This document shows, one piece after another, positions 55,039-64,000 of a stretch of DNA of 64,000 nt; positions within the stretch are counted from its first letter, which is position 1; the number at the start of each line of letters is the position of its first letter. Under the pieces are notes generated by a model. The model was not told where the DNA came from and searched no databases. It saw only the letters and a list, made by a program, of their open reading frames with translations. Origin of the DNA: Reticulitermes speratus (taxonomy: Eukaryota > Arthropoda > Insecta > Blattodea > Rhinotermitidae); the NCBI GenBank assembly GCA_021186555.1, contig JAJKFL010000012.1, positions 2,889,244-2,953,243 of the forward strand. The letters run 5' to 3'. A program made the position numbers and the translations under genes.

Positions 55039-55127
55039 ATGGCGTCGCGGAAACCACTTCCGCATACTCCCCGCGAGCAAGTTCTCGCCTTTCTTGACCG
55101 AGGTCGCAGTCGTGACGCGTCAGGTAT
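55039..55127 (+). CDS. Candidate first coding exon, product unknown
   Basis: From the ATG at 55039 the frame encodes MASRKPLPHTPREQVLAFLD then RGRSRDASG, ending at a donor-like cag|gtatgc. The exon is GC-rich relative to its surroundings and the peptide is basic and hydrophilic. About 110 bp upstream, tcggtcagtcggtggg (54926) holds a TCAGT arthropod initiator-like motif. No family is recognised. If real, it would be a gene nested in LC3 intron 2 or the start of the next gene. A second open frame over the same bases (54899-55135) is an alternative. Confidence 0.3.
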
Positions 55128-55227
55128 GCATTTAGGGTTCCCAAGGATTAAATGGGCCACTCTGACACATTTATATTTCGAATCCCGTGTTTTTTGTGAT
55201 AGGGTGATTCCAACAAGTTGCTTTGAG

Positions 55228-55311
55228 ACTTGACCATCCACATTCTAGTGCAGAGGCTAAGAATTAATGGAGTTCTACCTTCACACCCGCATGCGTCTTC
55301 ATGGCGTGGTG
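55228..55311 (+). mobile_element. SINE S2 3' end, diverged
   Basis: gacttgaccatccacattct, agtgcagaggctaagaatta, atggagttctaccttcac, cgtcttcatggcgtggtgc. It abuts the TTAA element that follows. Confidence 0.55.
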
Positions 55312-55312
55312 C

Positions 55313-55530
55313 TTAACTCTTTACAGCCCAGTGGTTCCTTTATGTACCACCAAATTTGACATTAAAATTCAACATTCTGCCTATACAGTGTATTTATGTG
55401 TTTAGTAGGGGTTTCAGAATGGTCACTGTGTCCCTGTACGACATTAATTTACTGGTTTTTATAATCGATGAGTGCGTTTACTGCGCGGTACGAACTGGGT
55501 GTATGTAATTCAGAGTTACCTTAGTCTTAA
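55313..55530 (+). mobile_element. TTAA element, single diverged unit, flanked by TTAA
   Basis: TTAACTCTTTACAGCCCAGT at 55313, ggttcctttatgtaccacca, attctgcctatacagtgtat; one decayed 114-bp unit; then gcggtacgaactgggtgtat, gtaattcagagttaccttag and TCTTAA ending at 55530. TTAA is present at both edges. Confidence 0.75.
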
Positions 55531-55769
55531 CGAGGCAGAGAGACGACTTTGCCTTTTCCGTACCCATGTCCAGAGACGCCCATTGCACACACTACGTTTT
55601 GCCGTCGACTGCCACAAGCAGCTGGCTTGTACAGCGTGATGCATTTCAATGCCAGACGAGTTTTAGCTGTTTCCTGTCCTGGACACAAAGTGTAAAGCGA
55701 GCGACAGCCGCTGGCCAAATTTGGCGCGCTGCAGCAGTGCGTGGTTGCGGAGTGAGAACAGTCCGATGA

Positions 55770-55910
55770 CGAAGTTTCAGGTCTTACCGACGTTTCGAAG
55801 GATTGTAGTGTCAGTCCGAGAAGAGTGCTGCTTCACCCTGAAGGTGAAGGCACTACGATCGATCTAAACGTCCGTAACTGTGTACCAGTCGACACGGCGT
55901 TACACCCCAG
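55770..55910. repeat. Hammerhead-like module with companion motif
   Basis: Forward cttaccgacgtttcgaagga is the module in reverse. accctgaaggtgaaggcact and acggcgttacaccccagaaa follow on the forward strand, so two half-modules lie in opposite orientations. Confidence 0.45.
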
Positions 55911-56065
55911 AAAACTTGAATCTTCAGCTACACCGCTGTGGAAATCTCAAATATCGCAGTTCGATTGTGATAGGCAGGGCATGTGTTTTGCGTGTGGGGA
56001 GAACCTCTCTGAAGGGACCAAGGAAATGGTTAGATACCATTAAGGTGGGTGTTTTGCTTGGGGGT

Positions 56066-58896
56066 GTGTCCAGTAGCGACATGTGTACTGACGTGTGTCC
56101 AGTAGCGACATGTGTACTGATGTGTGTCCAGTAGCGACATGTGTACTGACGTGTGTCCAGTAGCGACATGTGTACTGATGTGTGTCCAGTAGCGACATGT
56201 GTACTGACGTGTGTCCAGTAGCGACATGTGTACTGACGTGTGTGTCCAGTAGCGACATGTGTACTGACGTGTGTCCAGTAGCGACATGTGTACTGATGTG
56301 TGTCCAGTAGCGACATGTGTACTGACGTGTGTCCAGTAGCGACATGTGTACTGACGTGTGTCCAGTAGCGACATGTGTACTGACGTGTGTCCAGTAGCGA
56401 CATGTGTACTGATGTGTGTCCAGTAGCGACATGTGTACTGACGTGTGTCCAGTAGCGACATGTGTACTGACGTGTGTCCAATAGCGACATGTGTACTGAC
56501 GTGTGTCCAGTAGCGACATGTGTACTGACGTGTGTCCAGTAGCGACATGTGTACTGACGTGTGTCCAGTAGCGACATGTGTACTGATGTGTGTCCAGTAG
56601 CGACATGTGTACTGACGTGTGTCCAGTAGCGACATGTGTACTGATGTGTGTTCCAGTAGCGACATGTGTACTGATGTGTGTCCAGTAGCGACATGTGTAC
56701 TGATGTGTGTCCAGTAGCGACATGTGTACTGATGTGTGTCCAGTAGCGACATGTGTACTGATGTGTGTCCAGTAGCGACATGTGTACTGACGTGTGTCCA
56801 GTAGCGACATGTGTACTGACGTGTGTCCAGTAGCGACATGTGTACTGATGTGTGTCCAGTAGCGACATGTGTACTGACGTGTGACCTGTAGCGACATGTG
56901 TACTGACGTGTGTCCAGTAGCGACATGTGTACTGACGTGTGTCCAGTAGCGACATGTGTAATCTGACATGTGATGTGTGGCCAGTAGCGACATGTGTACT
57001 GACGTGTGTCCAGTAGCGACATGTGTACTGACGTGTGTCCAGTAGCGACATGTGTACTGACGTGTGTCCAGTAGCGACATGTGTACTGATGTGTGTCCAG
57101 TAGCGACATGTGTACTGACGTGTGTCCAGTAGCGACATGTGTACTGACGTGTGTCCAGTAGCGACATGTGTACTGACGTGTGTCCAGTAGCGACATGTGT
57201 ACTGACGTGTGTCCAGTAGCGACATGTGTACTGACGTGTGTCCAGTAGCGACATGTGTACTGACGTGTGTCCAGTAGCGACATGTGTACTGACGTGTGTC
57301 CAGTAGCGACATGTGTACTGACGTGTGTACCAGTAGCGACATGTGTACTGACGTGTGTCCAGTAGCGACATGTGTACTGACGTGTGTCCAGTAGCGACAT
57401 GTGTACTGACGTGTGTCCAGTAGCGACATGTGTACTGACGTGTGTCCAGTAGCGACATGTGTACTGACGTGTGTCCAGTAGCGAATGTGTACTGAGTGTG
57501 TCCAGTAGCGACATGTGTACTGACGTGTGTCCAGTAGCGACATGTGTACTGACGTGTGTCCAGTAGCGACATGTGTACTGACGTGTGTCCAGTAGCGACA
57601 TGTGTACTGACGTGTGTCCAGTAGCGACATGTGTACTGAGTGTGTCCAGTAGCGACATGTGTACTGATGTGTGTCCAGTAGCGACATGTGTACTGACGTG
57701 TGTCCAGTAGCGACATGTGTACTGACGTGTGTCCAGTAGCGACATGTGTACTGACGTGTGTCCAGTAGCGACATGTGTACTGATGTGTGTCCAGTAGCGA
57801 CATGTGTACTGACGTGTGTCCAGTAGCGACATGTGTACTGACGTGTGTCCAGTAGCGACATGTGTACTGACGTGTGTCCAGTAGCGACATGTGTACTGAC
57901 GTGTGTCCAGTAGCGACATGTGTACTGATGTGTGTCCAGTAGCGACATGTGTACTGATGTGTGTCCAGTAGCGACATGTGTACTGACGTGTGTCCAGTAG
58001 CGACATGTGTACTGACGTGTGTCCAGTAGCGACATGTGTACTGACGTGTGTCCAGTAGCGACATGTGTACTGACGTGTGTCCAGTAGCGACATGTGTACT
58101 GATGTGTGTCCAGTAGCGACATGTGTACTGACGTGTGACCTGTAGCGACATGTGTACTGATGTGTGTCCAGTAGCGACATGTGTACTGACGTGTGTCCAG
58201 TAGCGACATGTGTACTGACGTGTGTCCAGTAGCGACATGTGTACTGATGTGTGTCCAGTAGCGACATGTGTACTGATGTGTGTCCAGTAGCGACATGTGT
58301 ACTGACGTGTGTCCAGTAGCGACATGTGTACTGACGTGTGTCCAGTAGCGACATGTGTACTGACGTGTGTCCAGTAGCGACATGTGTACTGACGTGTGTC
58401 CAGTAGCGACATGTGTACTGACGTGTGACCAGTAGCGACATGTGTACTGACGTGTGTCCAGTAGCGACATGTGTACTGACGTGTGACCAGTAGCGACATG
58501 TGTACTGACGTGTGTCCAGTAGCGACATGTGTACTGACGTGTTGTTCCAGTAGCGACATGTGTACTGATGTGTGTCCAGTAGCGACATGTGTACTGACGT
58601 GTGTCCAGTAGCGACATGTGTACTGACGTGTGTCCAGTAGCGACATGTGTACTGATGTGTGTCCAGTAGCGACATGTGTACTGACGTGTGTCCAGTAGCG
58701 ACATGTGTACTGACGTGTGTCCAGTAGCGACATGTGTACTGACGTGTGTCCAGTAGCGACATGTGTACTGACGTGTGTCCAGTAGCGACATGTGTACTGA
58801 TGTGTGTCCAGTAGCGACATGTGTACTGACGTGTGTCCAGTAGCGACATGTGTACTGACGTGTGTCCAGTAGCGACATGTGTACTGATGTGTGTCC
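56066..58896. repeat. 29-bp minisatellite, about 97 copies
   Basis: Unit acatgtgtactgacgtgtgtccagtagcg. The dominant variant is gacgtg/gatgtg, a CpG-to-TpG type change. Rare variants are gtgacctgtagcg (56883, 58137) and gtgaccagtagcg (58427, 58486). A unit of 29 is not a multiple of three, but the - strand of the unit lacks stops in all frames. All three reverse frames therefore stay open for 939-984 codons (repeating THVSTHVATGHTSVHMSLLD and similar). These overlapping frames are artefacts, not genes. Confidence 0.97.
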
Positions 58897-59759
58897 TGAT
58901 GCCTCCTCATACCCTTTTCTTGCTGTTCGTCTTGCACCCTTTCTCCTGTTCTTCCTCTTCCGCTTTGATTAGGCGTTTACATGCTTGTGCCAGTTTCAAA
59001 ATCCTCTTTCCATAGCTGTTTCTTTGAGACGTGAAATGACAGTACCTGTATTCAGACATTGTACCAGATGTGACGATAGTTCTGCCGTCCTACGCCCGAG
59101 TTACAAGGTTTAAGGGGAGTAGAAGCGCGGATTGACTATACAGCAACGGTACTTTGTATCTGAGAGCATCCTGCCATCTCATGTCATTGTAGACTAAACT
59201 GTTCGTGGCTTTTCAATAACACAAATGAGGGATAATCGACCGTAGTTTCTTGAAGTAAGATCCAGCCTCGACAATGCCGAGACCTTGCAACTTGCCTTAG
59301 GTACAGGTCGTCCGCCCTGTGGCTTGGACTTGCTAGCATTGAGACCAATCATATGTAGGTGGAATGGAAGCATTGTGAGACAGGAATTGGTAAAATACAC
59401 TGACCCTCGGTTTTGATTGGCCAGCGCGACGTGAACTGGAATTATTGCAGGGTTACAGCTTGGGTGAATGTGGGTTTGATGTGAACTAACATACAGATAG
59501 ATGCAGCAGTGACATCGGGTTCTTGTTCATGGTCAGACAGGACGTGTTTAGTTCGTGAAGTTGCCCTCTATGAACATAACAGTTCTAATGGCTGTCCGCA
59601 ACTTCCGTTAAATATTCTTCGGCGTTCTTCCCGACTCTTGGCACTATGTTGTTGTTGTTTTTTTTTCTGATGCTGGTTTTTTTTTCATTCACAACGCGCC
59701 AAGACCATCGTATTTTAGGTCATTACAATATAGATAATGATTGCTTTTAGTCTGTTTTA
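58897..59759. other. No recognisable feature
   Basis: Pyrimidine-rich flank of the array, then unique sequence with T-tracts at 59660-59690. Confidence 0.35.
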
Positions 59760-59850
59760 TTTGCTTTATAGTTACATAATTGTCCGTCGCCGTCACTGCT
59801 GCTTCGTATCCGGAAGTTCCCGGGTTCAGATCTTAGAAAGGACACCTGCT
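59760..59850 (+). mobile_element. tRNA-derived SINE head, S4-like fragment
   Basis: tccgtcgccgtcactgctgc, ttcgtatccggaagttcccg, ggttcagatcttagaaagg: a box-B-like block. The body is missing. Confidence 0.4.
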
Positions 59851-59867
59851 ACCCTGACTCTTTTGCA

Positions 59868-60065
59868 TGCGCGTTCGCAAAACGGTTGCGGAAAGCGACT
59901 GTTAGTTTTGTTATATCCGTGTCCGTCCGCATGAAACAACCCTATTTCCACTTGACGGAGTTTTATGAAACTTTGTATTCGAGATTTGTACCAAAATCTG
60001 TTGACCAAGTTGAATTTAATCAAATCGACCTTCGTGTATTTATGTCATTGGTCGTTATAACGGAG
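59868..60065 (+). repeat. Dispersed repeat shared with 43374-43520
   Basis: gcgttcgcaaaacggttgcg, gaaagcgactgttag, tccgtgtccgtccgcatgaa. Weak similarity continues through ttgacggagttttatgaaac. Confidence 0.5.
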
Positions 60066-60640
60066 ACTTTATGAGGTACGAACCGAAGCGGAAGAAACAG
60101 TTCCGATGTGAACATAAAGTGAGTTTTCTCTATGAGGTGTGTGCTAAGGCCGAAGAAACAGTTGATCTAAAAGAAACTGGGACACGATTGTGTTCCTTGT
60201 GACTTACGATCTGAAGCCGAACAAAGAGCTGGCTAAACAACTGAGCGTTCTCTCTGAGGTGCGAACCGAGGCCAAAGAAAAAGTTGACGATCTAAAAATA
60301 GCAATTGAGCTGACTGTGTTCTCTGTGGGACACGATCTGAGTTGACTATCTAAACATAACAACAGAGTGTTCTCTGTGAGGTGCGAGGTGAGGGCGAAGA
60401 AACAGTGTACGGTCTAAAAAACGAGGACGGATTGTGTTCTTGTGATTTACGGCGTGAAGCTGAAGAACGAGTTGACTGCCTAAACATAATAACTGAGTAT
60501 TCTCTGCGAGGCACGATCAGAAGCCGAGGAAACAGTTGACCACAAGAAATAATTGTTGAGACAGTGTTCTCTGCGAGTTACGAGGGAAGTCGAAGAAGCA
60601 GTAGTCGATTTAAACACGAGAACCGAGCATTAGCAGAACG
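60066..60640 (+). repeat. Degenerate tandem repeat, about 60 bp, 8-9 copies
   Basis: Recurring order: gtgttctctgtgaggt, gcgaaccgaggccaaagaaa, cagttgacgatctaaacata, ataactgag. One stretch near 60245 reads LSEVRTEAKEKVDDLK, a charged heptad-like peptide, but frameshifts and stops interrupt every copy. It is either an old minisatellite or a decayed coiled-coil coding repeat. Confidence 0.8.
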
Positions 60641-60771
60641 GAACGGATCGTCTGGGACAAAATAACTTGTTGTGATGTTCAGTAGGCACATGCCTGAACA
60701 CGACCTTGAAGTAGGGCACGGCTGTTTGTTTCAACATATTTTCGAATTTTTGTTATTAACCAATTTTACCA

Positions 60772-61330
60772 TCATTGCTCTACAGTCTGTAATATTGACG
60801 GCGTCGAGACATGAATTATAAATAATATGTACACCCATAAGTCGTGTTCCCACGATTGGTGTATTTGACAAATTCCCGAGTAATTCTTCATGGTAGAAGA
60901 AGCCAAGTGAATAATTGTCATACTCTTTTCCACGACTGATGTATTTGGTAAAAATTCATAGGCACGCTTGCCAGATGTTCGCCTGGTCATTGTGAGCGCG
61001 TTACCAGGGCGGGGCATGTAGTTCCCAACAAAGAAGTTGCTTTTCTGCTTGTCAAGTGTAAACGAGTCGTGGGAACGCATCAAGTCTCGGCTTGATAATT
61101 GAACAAAATTTGATTCCTTTAAATTGTATAAATTTTCTCGACAGTCGGTGGGTAACGGACAGGTGGCCAATATTTGTACAAGTGCGTCGTTACCAAGACG
61201 TGGCACGTATTCGCCAGTGACAGATGTTTGTAAAATATATAGCTGTCTGTTTGGGGGAACGCGGCTGCAGGCGTACAGGAAGTGCAGGAGGTCTAACTTG
61301 CGTCTGACTAGAGCGTTAGGTTAAAACAGT
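60772..61330 (-). other. Open reverse frame with an internal duplication, unrecognised
   Basis: The reverse frame is open from about 61323 to 60772. It contains two related segments, GEYVPRLGNDALVQI (about 61212) and GNYMPRPGNALTMTR (about 61025). At DNA level gcgtcgttaccaagacgtgg resembles gcgcgttaccagggcggggc 180 bp away. A second short internal duplication is ccacgattggtgtatttgac / ccacgactgatgtatttggt. No domain recognised. Dibasic sites do not bracket the PR-G motifs as in neuropeptide precursors. Probably non-coding. Confidence 0.3.
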
Positions 61331-61977
61331 TTGTTTGTTCCGTTTGTGACATCTCGGGCAGTTGTTTTCCACAGTGTGCTCTTCCTGCACATTGTTTTGC
61401 TTGTGATAAAGAGGACAAAAACAACCTCTTTTTGTTTCATTGACGAGTTGCTACGAGTGTAATCTCTTTAGTAATTTTCCATGTAAACAAGAATGTTTGT
61501 TAATTGTGGGGGCAAGGAGTAATGAGGCTTAGATAAAAAAAGCAGGAGACCAAAACGAGAGCTGATGAACTGGCAGATGTGCTGCCTGTTGCTATGCGAC
61601 TTTACACGGCCCCGCAGGACACGGCCAAAAATGATGAGCACAGTAATACATTTGATTCGAAGATGACTAGTTGAGTTGAATCAGTGCCAGAAATGGATGT
61701 AAACATCGTACTGAAGGCCATGTGAGGGCCCGCAGCCACTTTGGGTAGGTCAGGTCTCGTCCGGGCTCGTCCGTATTGTTGTGCTCGGCACCGAAGGATG
61801 GGTTCGTCCCTGAGGACGGTCGCCGGCGTGGCGTGTCGAACAAGATTTGAATTGCGCACGGGAACTTGATGTCTGTCGTTTGTGGTTCTGAGGCTGTTGT
61901 CCCACTGCCGCAACCGGTTGCATGACAGTGATGGCACGCTACCGATCGTGTGAAACCAGTCGCAATGACGTTGCACA
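61331..61977. other. No recognisable feature
   Basis: Two overlapping reverse ORFs of 115-124 codons (61602-62014) show no family I can name. Confidence 0.35.
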
Positions 61978-64000
61978 TTAACCCCTTAAAGAAGAAAATA
62001 AACCTGAATTGCATTTAAAGGTTCAGCTCGTAAGGCCTCGGTTATACAAACGAATCAAGTCAGTGTTCTTTAGGGAAATAATCGCTGTTTGTTCTGAGAT
62101 CCACACAAAACACATAAATACAGTCCGTACCGCGCAGTAAACACACTCCGTCTCAGTTATACAAACCAGTCAGTTAATGTGTACAGTGAAATAATCGCTG
62201 TTTGTTCTGAGATCCACACAAAACACATAAATACAGTCCGTACCGCGCAGTAAACACACTCCGTCTCAGTTATACAAACCAGTCAGTTAATGTTGTACAG
62301 TGAAATAATCGCTGTTTGTTCTGAGATCCACACAAAACACATAAATACAGTCCGTACCGCGCAGTAAACACACTCCGTCTCAGTTATACAAACCAGTCAG
62401 TTAATGTTGTACAGTGAAATAATCGCTGTTTGTTCTGAGATCCACACAAAACACATAAATACAGTCCGTACCGCGCAGTAAACACACTCCGTCTCAGTTA
62501 TACAAACCAGTCAGTTAATGTTGTATAGTGAAATAATCGCTGTTTGTTCTGAGATCCACACAAAACATATAAATACAGTCCGTACCGCGCAGTAAACACA
62601 CTCCGTCTCAGTTATACAAACCAGTCAGTTAATGTTGTACAGTGAAATAATCGCTGTTTGTTCTGAGATCCACACAAAACACATAAATACAGTCCGTACC
62701 GCGCAGTAAACACACTCCGTCTCAGTTATACAAACCAGTCAGTTAATGTTGTACAGTGAAATAATCGCTGTTTTGTTCTGAGATCCACACAAAACACATA
62801 AATACAGTCCGTACCGCGCAGTAAACACACTCCGTCTCAGTTATACAAACCAGTCAGTTAATGCTGTACAGTGAAATAATCGCTGTTTGTTCTGAGATCC
62901 ACACAAAACACATAAATACAGTCCGTACCGCGCAGTAAACACACTCCGTCTCAGTTATACAAACCAGTCAGTTAATGTTGTACAGTGAAATAATCGCTGT
63001 TTGTTCTGAGATCCACACAAAACACATAAATACAGTCCGTACCGCGCAGTAAACACACTCCGTCTCAGTTATACAAACCAGTCAGTTAATGTTGTACAGT
63101 GAAATAATCGCTGTTTGTTCTGAGATCCACACAAAACACATAAATACAGTCCGTACCGCGCAGTAAACACACTCCGTCTCAGTTATACAAACCAGTCAGT
63201 TAATGTTGTACAGTGAAATAATCGCTGTTTGTTCTGAGATCCACACAAAACACATAAATACAGTCCGTACCGCGCAGTAAACACACTCCGTCTCAGTTAT
63301 ACAAACCAGTCAGTTAATGCTGTACAGTGAAATAATCGCTGTTTGTTCTGAGATCCACACAAAACACATAAATACAGTCCGTACCGCGCAGTAAACACAC
63401 TCCGTCTCAGTTATACAAACCAGTCAGTTAATGTTGTACAGTGAAATAATCGCTGTTTGTTCTGAGATCCACACAAAACACATAAATACAGTCCGTACCG
63501 CGCAATAAACACACTCCGTCTCAGTTATACAAACCAGTCAGTTAATGCTGTACAGTGAAATAATCGCTGTTTGTTCTGAGATCCACACAAAACACATAAA
63601 TACAGTCCGTACCGCGCAGTAAACACACTCCGTCTCAGTTATACAAACCAGTCAGTTAATGCTGTACAGTGAAATAATCGCTGTTTGTTCTGAGATCCAC
63701 ACAAAACACATAAATACAGTCCGTACCGCGCAGTAAACACACTCCGTCTCAGTTATACAAACCAGTCAGTTAATGTGTACAGTGAAATAATCGCTGTTTG
63801 TTCTGAGATCCACACAAAACACAAAAAACAGTCCGTACCGCGCAGTAAACCACTCCGTCTCAGTTATACAAACCAGTCAGTTAATGTTGTACAGTGAAAT
63901 AATCGCTGTTTGTTCTGAGATCCACACAAAACACATAAATACAGTCCGTACCGCGCAGTAAACACACTCCGTCTCAGTTATACAAACCAGTCAGTTAATG
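61978..64000 (-). mobile_element. TTAA element with more than 16 copies of the 114-bp unit, cut by the right edge
   Basis: Starts TTAACCCCTTAAAGAAGAAA at 61978, then aataaacctgaattgcattt, aaaggttcagctcgtaagg; one decayed unit, then near-identical 114-bp units to the window end. CCCCTTAAAG is the expected terminal inverted repeat next to TTAA. The other end lies outside the window. Confidence 0.88.

Noticed and set aside
55924..58937. Three overlapping reverse ORFs of 939-984 codons
   Set aside because: All three frames of one strand are open because the 29-bp unit lacks stops on that strand. The sequence is a minisatellite with indels that merely switch frames.

Overview
This is eukaryotic DNA, almost certainly from a large repeat-rich insect genome. 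There is no operon structure, ribosome-binding site or long conserved ORF. Instead there are tRNA-derived SINE heads with poly-A tails, LINE 3' ends, a hAT-type MITE, TTAA-bounded elements and many minisatellites. From memory, unverified, the SINE heads and LINE C-termini resemble those of cockroach and termite (Blattodea) assemblies, so a polyneopteran insect is my best guess.

The one gene I recognise is an LC3/Atg8-family autophagy gene on the + strand. Coding exon 1 is at 36423-36495 and exon 2 at 52991-53046, separated by a 16.5-kb intron. The splice phases fit and the joined 43 codons match the N-terminus of MAP1LC3 proteins. Exon 3 was not found and probably lies to the right of the window. 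Weaker candidate exons lie at 34371-34393, 35014-35113 and 55039-55127 (+), and a duplicated promoter/first-exon-like unit lies at 28.0-29.5 kb (-).

Layout. 1-4.8 kb: repeat fragments, with a 20-bp minisatellite grown inside a SINE and a 50-bp minisatellite with alternating variants. 4.86-15.3 kb: the 3' end of a non-LTR retrotransposon whose 3' UTR has expanded into about 85 copies of a 114-bp repeat, closed by the LINE's own AATAC tail with a SINE nested in it. 16.2-25.99 kb: TTAA elements, nested SINEs, a hAT MITE with perfect 8-bp TSD, and minisatellites of 23, 30, 26, 37 and 60 bp. 26-36 kb: mostly unique sequence, with a diverged segmental duplication at 31.0-31.5 / 33.4-33.9 kb. 36.4-53 kb: the LC3 intron, filled with SINEs and three large arrays of a second 114-bp repeat carried by TTAA elements. 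53-64 kb: more of the same, plus about 97 copies of a 29-bp minisatellite whose - strand is open in all three frames.

Three threads run through the window. (1) A TTAA-flanked, piggyBac-like non-autonomous element carries 1 to more than 18 copies of a 114-bp satellite. (2) At least fifteen hammerhead-ribozyme-like modules ending in GAAACGTCGG or CGAAACATGT are scattered on both strands. (3) In several arrays the recurrent one-base deletions fall on positions that are polymorphic between repeat units, which looks like an assembly-consensus artefact. All coordinates and copy numbers come from reading by eye; repeat edges are approximate to a few bases unless a TSD is stated.
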